From Desulfuromonadaceae bacterium (GTDB lineage: Bacteria > Desulfobacterota > Desulfuromonadia > Geobacterales > Pseudopelobacteraceae): a stretch of 51,965 bases of DNA. The DNA is taken from positions 1 through 51,965 of the forward strand of contig JAQTXD010000017.1 of assembly GCA_028688955.1 (NCBI GenBank). Direction: 5' to 3'. The notes under the pieces are model-generated. The model saw nothing but the letters and a program-made list of their open reading frames with translations. It searched no databases and was not told the DNA's origin. The position numbers and the translations under genes were made by a program. Of this stretch, positions 33,462-44,294 are shown one piece after another; within the stretch, counting starts at the first letter, position 1, and each line of letters opens with the position of its first letter.

Positions 33462-34409
33462 TCATTCTGCCTGCTTTCTTCTGAAAACATATACCGCTGC
33501 ATTCAATTCAGGCGGAAGGACGAGACGATTCAGCGTTTCATTCTCTTCAAGACTGAACGTTGTTTGCGCAGTGTAAGCGTCCCAGTTTCCTGCGGCAAAG
33601 CGGTGGCGACTGCCGATAACAACGTACAGCTGAACACTTTTGGTCTTAAAAACCTGCTGTTCAAAGGTATTACCTGCCGGCGGCCAGGAACACAGCACAA
33701 CGTCAGGATTGTACGTGCGTAACGCGTCCTGAGCATTCAGATTGACCACCAATTCCGGGTATTTCACCTCGTGTCCCCAACTGTAGTCATCCGTCGCCGT
33801 TATCTGCACCCCCCTATCTGTTAAAAAGCGCGTCAATGTGCCGTCTCCTGCGGCTATCTCAAGTGAGGTGCGTGCACCAATCAGTTTAACAAGCGCGTCA
33901 ATCAGCTGACGTGAATAAAAGCAGTATATCCCCTCCGGCTGAACCAGCGGCATAAGAAGCCTTCTCTGCCACACCAACGGCCATAACAGACGAAACCAGC
34001 CCAAAGAAACCGGCTTTCGCTCAAGTCCGCCAGAAAACAGGAGCAATTGAGCAAGGTATCCGTTCAGGAGATTAAAACGCACCTTCCCCTTTTTCACCCC
34101 GGTTGCTTCTGCAATAAGGTGCTGTCTGATTGCAAGATGTGCAATACGGGTGCACACCGCCTGCCGTGCCAGCGCAACAGCAATTTTCTTATCCCCGCGG
34201 CTGCTTTGAAACTTCCGTTCCAAAATTCGTTCCGTCTGCGACATACGCTTGAGATATGCCGGCAATTCAGCCGCAGTACCATCAGCGATGATACCGGCAA
34301 GTTCACTCCGGATAGTTTCCCGCACTTCAGGAAACTGTGCTGAAAGCTCCTCCAGTGACGGCTTTGAGAGGAGCCATTTCAATACTTTTTCTGGCGGTTG
34401 ATTCTTCAT
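33462..34409 (-). CDS. Putative SAM-dependent methyltransferase with unknown N-terminal domain
   Basis: A 315-residue protein from the ATG at 34409. An upstream GTG at 34463 would add 18 residues; neither start has a clear ribosome site. The C-terminal half has a Rossmann methyltransferase motif I, TSLEIAAGDGTLTRFLTDRG near residue 180, then ITATDDYSW and DVVLCSWPPAG, with SPP-like NPPY equivalent at SWPPAG. The N-terminal 150 residues are helical and charged and I do not recognise them. The substrate is unknown. Confidence 0.6.
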   Translation of the reverse strand: MKNQPPEKVLKWLLSKPSLEELSAQFPEVRETIRSELAGIIADGTAAELPAYLKRMSQTERILERKFQSSRGDKKIAVALARQAVCTRIAHLAIRQHLIAEATGVKKGKVRFNLLNGYLAQLLLFSGGLERKPVSLGWFRLLWPLVWQRRLLMPLVQPEGIYCFYSRQLIDALVKLIGARTSLEIAAGDGTLTRFLTDRGVQITATDDYSWGHEVKYPELVVNLNAQDALRTYNPDVVLCSWPPAGNTFEQQVFKTKSVQLYVVIGSRHRFAAGNWDAYTAQTTFSLEENETLNRLVLPPELNAAVYVFRRKQAE

Positions 34410-34517
34410 GATTGTATGCAACTCACATAACTTGGTTGAGTATTGAATGACATATTCTGTCACACTCCCATGATATGCTACTCTCCATTCAGTTTATGAT
34501 GAGAGGAGGAGTGGTAA

Positions 34518-34712
34518 ATGGAAGCGGTTATGATAGCTGGTGTTGCAGTAGTGGTTGCAGGCGGCTGGTATTCAATCCTCGATCTGTTGGCAGACATGGG
34601 AATCAAGATCAGCAAGAGAAGCGGGGTATGCGGAATGAATATCCAGTGTGCCCGGTCCCGCACTGTCTCTTCGCAGAGAAGTGTCAAGCAGGTGGCGTGG
34701 GTGAACATTTGA
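34518..34712 (+). CDS. Possible small membrane protein, antisense to the ttcA 3' end
   Basis: A 64-residue frame with a strong AGGAGGAG ribosome site 6 bases before its ATG. The N-terminus (MIAGVAVVVAGGWYSILDLLADMG) is a plausible membrane segment; the rest is basic. Its 3' two thirds lie on the strand opposite the last 141 bases of ttcA. Coding potential is therefore doubtful, and the frame could also be a chance reading of ttcA antisense. No homologue is recognised. Confidence 0.3.
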   Translation: MEAVMIAGVAVVVAGGWYSILDLLADMGIKISKRSGVCGMNIQCARSRTVSSQRSVKQVAWVNI

Positions 34713-35453
34713 AAGAGCTTTCAACAGGCTGCTCTTGACGTACGGGATGTCGGCCTGCAACTCCTTAAGCAGTTGCTTCATACGCTTGCGTTGCACATCT
34801 GCCGTACCGCAGACCGGGCAACAACAGCAAACTACCGGCAGCTCCGCCTGACGGGAAAAGGTGGCAATATCTTCTTCCGCGAGATACACCAGAGGCCGTA
34901 TCACAGTTATGATGCCGTTGTCAGCCAGCATCGATGCAGACATTGATTTGAGCGAACCGACAAAAAACTGGTTAAGCAGCAGGGTCTCAATAAAATCGTC
35001 CTGATGGTGACCAAGTGCCAACTTATTGCAGCCAAGTGTCTGGGCTGCTTCATAGAGTGCTCCCCGTTTCAGGCGTGAGCATATCGAGCAGAAGGAGGAG
35101 CCGGGACGCCGTTTCTCCTTGATGATGGCGTAGTGTTCACTGGGAACCATCCGGTAGGAAAAGTCATTTTTTACAAAAAAATCTTCTATTGTGTCAGTGC
35201 GGTAGCCGGGATAACCGGAATCAATATTGACAGCAATCAGTTCAAATTTTACCGGTGCCCTTCTGCGCAACTCCTCCAGCACAAGCAGAAGCGTATATGA
35301 ATCTTTCCCACCCGAAACGGCGACAGCGATACGATCACCCTCATTGATCAGTCCAAAGTCAGCAATGGCCTTGCCAACTCCATGCCTCAGCGTTCTGAAT
35401 AGCCGGTTGTTCTTGAATTCTTCAGAGGGTTTTTTACTGTCCGAGTTGCTCAT
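34572..35453 (-). CDS. ttcA: tRNA 2-thiocytidine biosynthesis protein TtcA
   Basis: Thiolates cytidine 32 of tRNA using a 4Fe-4S cluster and ATP. The 293-residue protein has the PP-loop AVAVSGGKDSYTL near residue 45, the cluster cysteines in FCSICSRLKRG near 120, LGHHQDDFIETLL near 145 and the third cysteine region VVCCCCPVCGTADV near 215, with four Cys in a row. The ATG at 35453 lies 5 bases after the metX stop; the open frame to 35639 overlaps metX and is not the true start. The last 35 residues after HPRHLLDTSL look like an added tail. It is probably co-transcribed with metX. Confidence 0.93.
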   Translation of the reverse strand: MSNSDSKKPSEEFKNNRLFRTLRHGVGKAIADFGLINEGDRIAVAVSGGKDSYTLLLVLEELRRRAPVKFELIAVNIDSGYPGYRTDTIEDFFVKNDFSYRMVPSEHYAIIKEKRRPGSSFCSICSRLKRGALYEAAQTLGCNKLALGHHQDDFIETLLLNQFFVGSLKSMSASMLADNGIITVIRPLVYLAEEDIATFSRQAELPVVCCCCPVCGTADVQRKRMKQLLKELQADIPYVKSSLLKALSNVHPRHLLDTSLRRDSAGPGTLDIHSAYPASLADLDSHVCQQIED

Positions 35454-35457
35454 AGCT

Positions 35458-36555
35458 TCAAATCCGATCAAGAAATTCCCGAACCAGCGGGGCAAACGTT
35501 TCATGCTCCAACAGGAAAGAATCATGGCCGTATGCTGAAGTGATGAGGTGATATTCCACTTCTTTACCAAGTCTTTTGAGGCAGGTAACCATCTCTTCCG
35601 TCTGGTATGGCGGATAGAGCCAGTCTGAGCTGAATGCATAGAATTGAATTGGTGCAGTTACCTGTTCAAATGCCTCCGCCATCGAATCATACCCCCAGGA
35701 TACATCATACAGATCGAGCGACTTGGCAAGATAAAGAAACGAGTTGGCATCGAAGCGATCTACAAAGTTGTATCCGTTATAATTCAGATAGCGTTCAACC
35801 TCAAACTGACCGAAAAAGTCAAACTTGCCGTCCCGTGCAGAAAAACGTCGGCCAAACTTGGCATTCATGGATTCATCCGACAGAAACGTAATATGTCCAA
35901 TTCCACGCGCAAGCGCCAGTCCATCTTTTGGATTGTATTTGTATTCACCTTTACGCCAGGTAGGATCGTTGAAGATTGCCCACCGGGCAACTGCATTGAG
36001 GGAAATGGCCTGTGGCGAGGGGCGAGCCGTTGTGGCAAGCACTATTGCGGAGGAAATAGATTCAGGATACTGCGTTGCCCACTCCAGGGCCTGCATACCA
36101 CCCATACTTCCGCCCATAACGGTCAAGAGTTTTTTGATGCCAAGAGCGTCAATCAATAGTTTCTGCGCACGAACCATGTCACGAATGGTGATCACCGGAA
36201 ATGACAGGTTGTAGCGTTTGCCGGTTTTGGGATTAATAGAGGTTGGGCCCGTCGAACCAAAGCATGAGCCGATGACATTTGAACAGATGATAAAATAGCG
36301 GTCAGTATCCAGAATCCGCCCCGGTCCTACAATGGCGTCCCACCACCCGGGCTTTGTTTCAGAAGCGTTCCTTTTACCGGCCAGATGGGCGTCACCGGTC
36401 CAGGCGTGCTCAACAAGAATCGCGTTGGATTTTGACGCATCAAGAGTACCGTATGTCTCGTATACAAGAGTGATGGGTGCCAGAATTCGCCCACTGTCCA
36501 GACGAATACCGAGTTCAAAGTTTTTTGATTGTTCCGTGACGTATTCTTCAGACAT
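35458..36555 (-). CDS. metX: Homoserine O-acetyltransferase
   Basis: First committed step of methionine synthesis, acetylating (or succinylating) homoserine. The 365-residue alpha/beta hydrolase has the nucleophile elbow [15 protein letters not shown] near residue 150, the Asp in [14 protein letters not shown] and the His in [14 protein letters not shown] start at the ATG 36555 (MSEEYVTEQ), which has GAAGGG upstream; the frame runs back to 36609 into the riboswitch. It is controlled by the upstream SAM-I riboswitch. Substrate choice, acetyl or succinyl, cannot be told here. Confidence 0.94.
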   Translation of the reverse strand: MSEEYVTEQSKNFELGIRLDSGRILAPITLVYETYGTLDASKSNAILVEHAWTGDAHLAGKRNASETKPGWWDAIVGPGRILDTDRYFIICSNVIGSCFGSTGPTSINPKTGKRYNLSFPVITIRDMVRAQKLLIDALGIKKLLTVMGGSMGGMQALEWATQYPESISSAIVLATTARPSPQAISLNAVARWAIFNDPTWRKGEYKYNPKDGLALARGIGHITFLSDESMNAKFGRRFSARDGKFDFFGQFEVERYLNYNGYNFVDRFDANSFLYLAKSLDLYDVSWGYDSMAEAFEQVTAPIQFYAFSSDWLYPPYQTEEMVTCLKRLGKEVEYHLITSAYGHDSFLLEHETFAPLVREFLDRI

Positions 36556-36557
36556 TA

Positions 36558-36590
36558 AAAAGCCCTTCACATCAAAATGAGAAGGGGCCG
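36558..36590 (-). terminator. Attenuator terminator of the SAM riboswitch, overlapping the metX ribosome site
   Basis: On the minus strand GCCCCTTC pairs with GAAGGGC (one bulge) and is followed by TTTTTA directly before the metX ATG. The 3' arm GAAGGG is also the ribosome binding site, so the hairpin could limit both transcription and translation. Confidence 0.65.
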
Positions 36591-36609
36591 GTACCGGTAC
36601 ACAGCACAC

Positions 36610-36708
36610 CTCTCATCTTTACCTTTCGGCAGGATTTAGCACCTGGCGTCATAGTGACCGGTTGCTGTGGCTTCGCAGGGCCTTTTCCCTCCACCACTCT
36701 CGATAAGC
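36610..36708 (-). promoter_or_regulatory. SAM-I riboswitch (S-box) upstream of metX
   Basis: The minus strand shows the S-box order: CTTATCGAGAGTGGTGGAGGG, then AAAAGGCCC, GAAGCC, GCAACCGG, CAGGTGCTAAATCCTGCC and GATGAGAG. Binding of S-adenosylmethionine should switch metX off. Confidence 0.95.
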
Positions 36709-36722
36709 AGGTTCGTTGGCTG

Positions 36723-36752
36723 ACGATACGAAATATTTCCATATGTTGTCAA
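36723..36752 (-). promoter_or_regulatory. Promoter of metX-ttcA
   Basis: On the minus strand TTGACA (36747-36752), 18 bases, then TATCGT (36723-36728), about 15 bases ahead of the riboswitch. The 163 bases between this and the divergent lipoprotein gene contain no other convincing feature. Confidence 0.5.
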
Positions 36753-36871
36753 TCAAATTGAATAGACGGAACGTTATCGGGCGTCACCGTTTATCACTCA
36801 ATTTGAGTAGAAAACAACCTTCTTTTCTGCTATAGCTTCTACTCTAATATACTTACTCTCGGAGATTTATT

Positions 36872-37897
36872 ATGAAACGACTTGTCTTCGGTTTATTGCT
36901 GGTTGCCGGAACGTTGCTTGGTTGTGCACAAAACTATTTCAATATTCCGGCAGATAATTTTGTTGAAAAAGTCAAAGTTCTCGGTGTAGCACCAATATTC
37001 ATTGATGCTGACTCCGACATTATCTACCCCCAGAAAGACCTTCTTGTGCCGCTCATCTCAGACCTCAACAGGAAGTACGAGCCGTTGCTTGTAAGCAAGC
37101 TCCAGAAAACCGGAACATTCTTTACGGTGACTCCGATGGCGGATGAACCCCGGCAACTGTTTACCTCTCTGATGTCGCGCCGCGAGAGGCGGAATGATGC
37201 AGATGTGGAATATAACAAATATTTCTGGAAAAATGACGCCATCTCCTCGTATATACAGAAAAACCGCATCGATGCTGTCATGGTTGTTGTCGTAAGCGGC
37301 TTGACCAAAAAGGCGAAACTATTTTCAAGCAACCTGCTGACATCACTCGAAACCAACTACAATTTTTTAACAATGACGGCCCAGATTATCGGGGAGGATG
37401 GCACTGTTTTGTGGGAGTACCCCAATTTCCGCAGCCGACTTCTGGCCTACCCACCGCTTGTAAATCTTCAGTATCCTGATTTCAGTGAGTCAGAAGCAAA
37501 TGTTTCCCGAAAAACTGAAGTACGTTTCAAGTCACTTGACGGGATACGCCGAACACTTGAACAAAAGAAGAGTAACTGGTTACTCCAGGAATCGTCAGAA
37601 CCGGACGTATACGGAAAATTGTTTGATGATATGACGTCGGTAATCATATATACCGGTGAGAGACAAACGAAAGGGGCAGGAACAGCGGTTGCAGCAGAGG
37701 TGAAAGCAGTAGTCCCTGCAGAAAAATATCAGAAGCCGGCTGAAGCCATTGCAAAACCGGCTCAGCCTGTGCCAGCCACCGTTACTCCTGTACAAGCTCC
37801 GGCACAGATACAGACTCAAAAAAACATCGTTGAGGTGCCGGTGAGTCCATCATCCGGATCAAATGACATCGTTCCGGCAACAGAGAGTACCAAGTAA
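36872..37897 (+). CDS. Exported lipoprotein of unknown function
   Basis: A 341-residue protein with a lipobox signal (FGLLLVAGTLLGC). The mature part begins AQNYFNIPADNFVEKVKVLGVAPIFID and contains alternating beta and helical segments through about residue 265. The C-terminal 75 residues are Pro, Ala and Val rich (AEAIAKPAQPVPATVTPVQAP), a disordered tail. I know no named family. GGAG precedes the ATG. It precedes hisZ-purA but has its own start site, with a separate promoter for hisZ. Confidence 0.8.
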   Translation: MKRLVFGLLLVAGTLLGCAQNYFNIPADNFVEKVKVLGVAPIFIDADSDIIYPQKDLLVPLISDLNRKYEPLLVSKLQKTGTFFTVTPMADEPRQLFTSLMSRRERRNDADVEYNKYFWKNDAISSYIQKNRIDAVMVVVVSGLTKKAKLFSSNLLTSLETNYNFLTMTAQIIGEDGTVLWEYPNFRSRLLAYPPLVNLQYPDFSESEANVSRKTEVRFKSLDGIRRTLEQKKSNWLLQESSEPDVYGKLFDDMTSVIIYTGERQTKGAGTAVAAEVKAVVPAEKYQKPAEAIAKPAQPVPATVTPVQAPAQIQTQKNIVEVPVSPSSGSNDIVPATESTK

Positions 37898-37906
37898 CCT
37901 TTTGCT

Positions 37907-37935
37907 TTGACATGTCAACCGTATTTTGCGACAAT
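37907..37935 (+). promoter_or_regulatory. Promoter of hisZ-purA
   Basis: TTGACA at 37907-37912, 17-base spacer, GACAAT at 37930-37935. The -35 is part of the palindrome TTGACATGTCAA. It starts inside the gap after the lipoprotein gene, 66 bases before hisZ. Confidence 0.5.
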
Positions 37936-38000
37936 CCGGACTTTTGCAAAGCTCCCAAATACGAATAAAACATTTACCGTTTATTTAATCAAAAGGATGC

Positions 38001-40603
<2,603 letters not shown>

Positions 40604-40622
40604 TATGTTCTCCGTGTGAAGT

Positions 40623-40665
40623 AAACGCAAGAAGGCCGGCAGTTAATGCCGGCCTTCTTGCGTTT
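40623..40665. terminator. Strong bidirectional terminator between purA and the GH13 gene
   Basis: A perfect 19-bp stem (40623-40641 with 40647-40665) around a 5-base loop, with A and T residues at the ends. It can stop both the purA transcript and the minus-strand GH13 transcript, which ends 27 bases beyond. Confidence 0.92.
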
Positions 40666-40691
40666 AACCATGACATATTGAGACCAGCAAC

Positions 40692-43600
40692 TTACTTTCT
40701 GGGTTTAACCGAAGTGACTTTGGCAACCCTCTCTGACGGCAGTACGGCAAAAAGTCTGCTGCGGTAACCTGAATCCTGAGCCAGTTTTATTCCCTGTCTG
40801 AGAGAACGTTCGGCCTCTCCCATTTTAGTCGCAACAACTCTGGCAGAAAGCGGCGCACGACATCGCTCTATAAGGAGAAGTAGCGTCAGCCATTCGTACA
40901 ACTCCTCAAAACGTTCTTTATTGAACCATTCTACGCCATTGCTCTCATGATGCAGCAGAAATTTCCGACATGCACCATACTCAAACAATCCCTGCATCTG
41001 TTTCACGGTGCCTGTGGATGGACTCCACCCGCCTGCCCACCACTCCTGCAGCGCAAGGAGCAACCCTATGGCACGATTGGCAAAATCAGGATCTCCATCA
41101 CGATGCAAAAATCTCCGCAGCGTATAATCAAGCCCGCGGCCGATCAGGTCCAGCGATGTTTCACGAAGTATCAGCCACGCAAGCAGCAGAGACTCTGTCG
41201 CCCCATCAGAGAATCCGGCAATAAGTCTTAACTGGAATGAACGTGCATCAGCGGATGCAACAGCGAAACTGCGCAATTCAGTAAACCGGACATACACCTC
41301 GATGACTGAGCATGTCATTTTGGAGCGTTTCAGCGTACCTTTCATTTTTGAAGAGGGCTTCTTCTCCCCCTTCAGCGTCACCGGTTTGTCTGCATGTGCA
41401 CACTCCAGAAACTGTTCGACGGCCTGCCGCAGTGTACTATCAGAATCACCATCACCACTTTCTGAATGCTCAGCACGTACCTTGAAAATACTGCGGAACG
41501 TATCGTTTAACTCCTTGTACCTCAACTGCTTACGTTCTTCCTCAAGAGACGTTACGCCGGAACCGTTCAGATGCGTATACAACTGCATCCATGAACCATC
41601 CCGATCATCACGGATAACCCGAAAATCCATAAACACATGGAACTGGTACTCTTTAAGCTCAACATACAGCCCCTGCTCGCGCAGTTCACGAGTTGAACGG
41701 AGGTACTCAATCCCTTCTGTCTGATCCCGGAACGCCAGATAACAACTGTCTTCATCAGGTGCAGCAAGTGCGTCTGCAAGTGATGTTCTGTCCAGACGCC
41801 CCCCCTCTCCTTCACCAGCTCCCAAAAATGCAACTGACTCCTTTATCCAACCGGAGGTTGTTGAATGTTTGTTATGGTACAGCACCAGAGCCCAATGGTC
41901 GCCGGCACGGTTTGAATATGCGAAAACATTCTCATCAACGTTGTCACCGGCAAGAAAGTCATAGAGGACAAAATTTTCTGACCCGGAAAAAAGCCAGCGG
42001 CAGCGCAAAAGCGGAAAAATCCACATTTCGTGTCCTCGAACAAGGCCCTGGTCGACCTGTTCATCCCAGTACGCACGCTTGTACTCCATGCCGTATTTTT
42101 CGTGAAAACCTTCAATCTGGCCATGGCCGAACATCGGCAAACCGGGCATGGTCGACAGCAGAACACAGGCACCGAAATATTTTCCCTGTGAACCAAACTG
42201 GGCGACTGCAGTCTTCTCATCCGGATTGTTCATAAAATTGACAAAGCGTTTAAGAATCTCGTGGTTGAATTCCAGCACATTTTTTATGGTTGTACGGTAC
42301 TTGGCGTTTTCCTCCATTTTCAGCATGTTCATAAATGCGCTGTTATACACTCTATGCATACCGAGCGTTCTGACAAAATACCCTTCCATCATCCAGAACG
42401 CTTCCGCCAGCAGCAATGTACCGGGGGCCTCGGATGCAACACGGTCCACGACCTCACGCCAGAATTCCACCGGAAAGACAGTATCAAACTCTTCCTTACT
42501 CATACCATGTTCCGCTCGAGACGGAACACCTCCTCCGTGACCGCGGAGAGGAAACCAGAGGCGCTGATAATGCTTTTTTGCCAAGGTCATGGCGGCATCA
42601 AAACGAATTATCGGGAAATTACGGGCGACGTGAAGAATTGTCTGAATGACCGCCTCACGTAGTTCGGGGATCAGATAGTTGAGTTGCGCGGTGTCATTCC
42701 AGGGGATACTCGTACCGTCGTTGCCATGATAGATGTAACGGGTATGCCCTGTAACCCGATCATAATGTTTAAAAACAACGGCAGCATCGCTTTTATTCCA
42801 GTATCCGTCTTCGACCTGTAATGTGACCGTGCTGTCATGGGAAAGATCCTCACCGGTGAATTGGTAGGTAGGAAACGGTGGATACGCTGTCTGGATAAAC
42901 CAGTCCGGGTGTTGAATCACCCAGCGTGAATAGATTCCGGTATGATTCGGCACCATGTCACTGGCCATACGAATGCCCCGGCGACCGGCGCGCTCCCTCA
43001 GATTTGCCAACCCTTCCCACCCGCCTATATCTTCGGCAACCTCATAGTCATACAGTGAATAGGCAGATGCTATCGCCTCAGGGTTTCCGCAGATCTGCTT
43101 GATTCGCTGTGATGCGGGAGAGCGTTCCCACAGCCCAATCAGCCAGAGTCCGGTAAAGCCGCTTGCTGCCAGTCGGTCCAGCTCTGCATCCGGTACCTGG
43201 TCAAGCCGGGTAATCGGATAGCCATAGGTCCGGCTCAGCTGATCAAGCCAGACGTACACCATTTTAGCCATCAGGACCACATGTGCCATCCAGCCCGCAT
43301 CGGGAGAGAACTGTTCATAGGCGGGATAATCGAACCCGTGAAAGACTGCGTTCGCACCCGGCGGTGCAGAATTACCACCGCCAGCTTGACCCCCGCCCCG
43401 AAATTCCAGAACCGGAGAGGGGCCAGGATCTCCCCCGCCTCCGCCTCGCTGCTGTTGCTCTTCATGTAAAATATCAAGGGCTGTATCCACATCGTACAGC
43501 AATTCAGGCGGCAGGATATCGTGCCACTGCCCGCGCAGGTAAGCAACCTGACCGGCAAGGGAAGTGGGAGAAGCAGTGATCGCAGCCATGAGGGCCTCGA

Positions 43601-44225
43601 TCAGGGTACACCCTTTTTCGGCGATAACCGGTCCGTCCTTCAATGAGCGGTCAAAGGCCTGCATGATGTCAGAGTAGCGGGAAGATGAGGCGAGAGCACG
43701 ATCATCAACAAGCTCCCTGAAACTTTCAATTGCCGGATTTGCGACTGCAAGGCGCAGCAACAGCATTTCGCGTAGCAGTTGGTGAGTACGGGCAGTGCTC
43801 TTCAGGCTGTCAGAGAGCCAGCTTTCCGGCTTGACACCGCCCTGCAGAACCGGAGCGGGCGGAAACAGTTCGACAAATCGCCGCGCTGTTGTCCGAACGC
43901 TTTCTCCTTCCGGGTCAAACCCTTCTGTTTTCGCTACATTGATCAGGAGTGAGGATTCGGAAGCACGGGCGACACCATCAATAAGATAGCGCAGTGCCTT
44001 TTGAAGTGACGCGTACAGATTCAGTTCACCGGCATGCACGATGGCAGCACCGGGCGAACGGGTGCTGTTAAGCTTGAGGGCCAGTTGCCGAAAAAATTGT
44101 ATTCGAGGAATGCCGCGCTCTTTTATACCTTTTGAGAGCGGCCCCAAGCCAAGAGAGTGCCAATGATGGAAGGAAATCTGGATATCGTAGGGAAAATAGG
44201 AATCTGTACCGCTCGGATCTGTCAT
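40692..44225 (-). CDS. Very large GH13 (alpha-amylase family) protein
   Basis: A 1177-residue protein. The central GH13 barrel is clear: SDMVPNHTG near residue 425, nucleophile Asp in RFDAAM near 541, acid/base Glu in LLAEAFW near 607. The third catalytic Asp region reads FMNNPDEKTA near 667, with Pro where most members have His (NHD). The first 250 residues are helical and match nothing I know. A Gly-rich linker lies at about 262-285. The C-terminal 350 residues include a Lys-rich stretch (GEKKPSSKMKGTLKR) and more helices. No signal peptide is seen, so it may be cytoplasmic. It could act on glycogen or trehalose-type glucans, but the altered motif makes activity unsure. Confidence 0.85.
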   Translation of the reverse strand: MTDPSGTDSYFPYDIQISFHHWHSLGLGPLSKGIKERGIPRIQFFRQLALKLNSTRSPGAAIVHAGELNLYASLQKALRYLIDGVARASESSLLINVAKTEGFDPEGESVRTTARRFVELFPPAPVLQGGVKPESWLSDSLKSTARTHQLLREMLLLRLAVANPAIESFRELVDDRALASSSRYSDIMQAFDRSLKDGPVIAEKGCTLIEALMAAITASPTSLAGQVAYLRGQWHDILPPELLYDVDTALDILHEEQQQRGGGGGDPGPSPVLEFRGGGQAGGGNSAPPGANAVFHGFDYPAYEQFSPDAGWMAHVVLMAKMVYVWLDQLSRTYGYPITRLDQVPDAELDRLAASGFTGLWLIGLWERSPASQRIKQICGNPEAIASAYSLYDYEVAEDIGGWEGLANLRERAGRRGIRMASDMVPNHTGIYSRWVIQHPDWFIQTAYPPFPTYQFTGEDLSHDSTVTLQVEDGYWNKSDAAVVFKHYDRVTGHTRYIYHGNDGTSIPWNDTAQLNYLIPELREAVIQTILHVARNFPIIRFDAAMTLAKKHYQRLWFPLRGHGGGVPSRAEHGMSKEEFDTVFPVEFWREVVDRVASEAPGTLLLAEAFWMMEGYFVRTLGMHRVYNSAFMNMLKMEENAKYRTTIKNVLEFNHEILKRFVNFMNNPDEKTAVAQFGSQGKYFGACVLLSTMPGLPMFGHGQIEGFHEKYGMEYKRAYWDEQVDQGLVRGHEMWIFPLLRCRWLFSGSENFVLYDFLAGDNVDENVFAYSNRAGDHWALVLYHNKHSTTSGWIKESVAFLGAGEGEGGRLDRTSLADALAAPDEDSCYLAFRDQTEGIEYLRSTRELREQGLYVELKEYQFHVFMDFRVIRDDRDGSWMQLYTHLNGSGVTSLEEERKQLRYKELNDTFRSIFKVRAEHSESGDGDSDSTLRQAVEQFLECAHADKPVTLKGEKKPSSKMKGTLKRSKMTCSVIEVYVRFTELRSFAVASADARSFQLRLIAGFSDGATESLLLAWLILRETSLDLIGRGLDYTLRRFLHRDGDPDFANRAIGLLLALQEWWAGGWSPSTGTVKQMQGLFEYGACRKFLLHHESNGVEWFNKERFEELYEWLTLLLLIERCRAPLSARVVATKMGEAERSLRQGIKLAQDSGYRSRLFAVLPSERVAKVTSVKPRK

Positions 44226-44294
44226 GATATTTCCAGTCGCGGAATGCCGGGATATGAGAATAGTTCTACTCTATGCCGTTACGAAAACAGCTGC

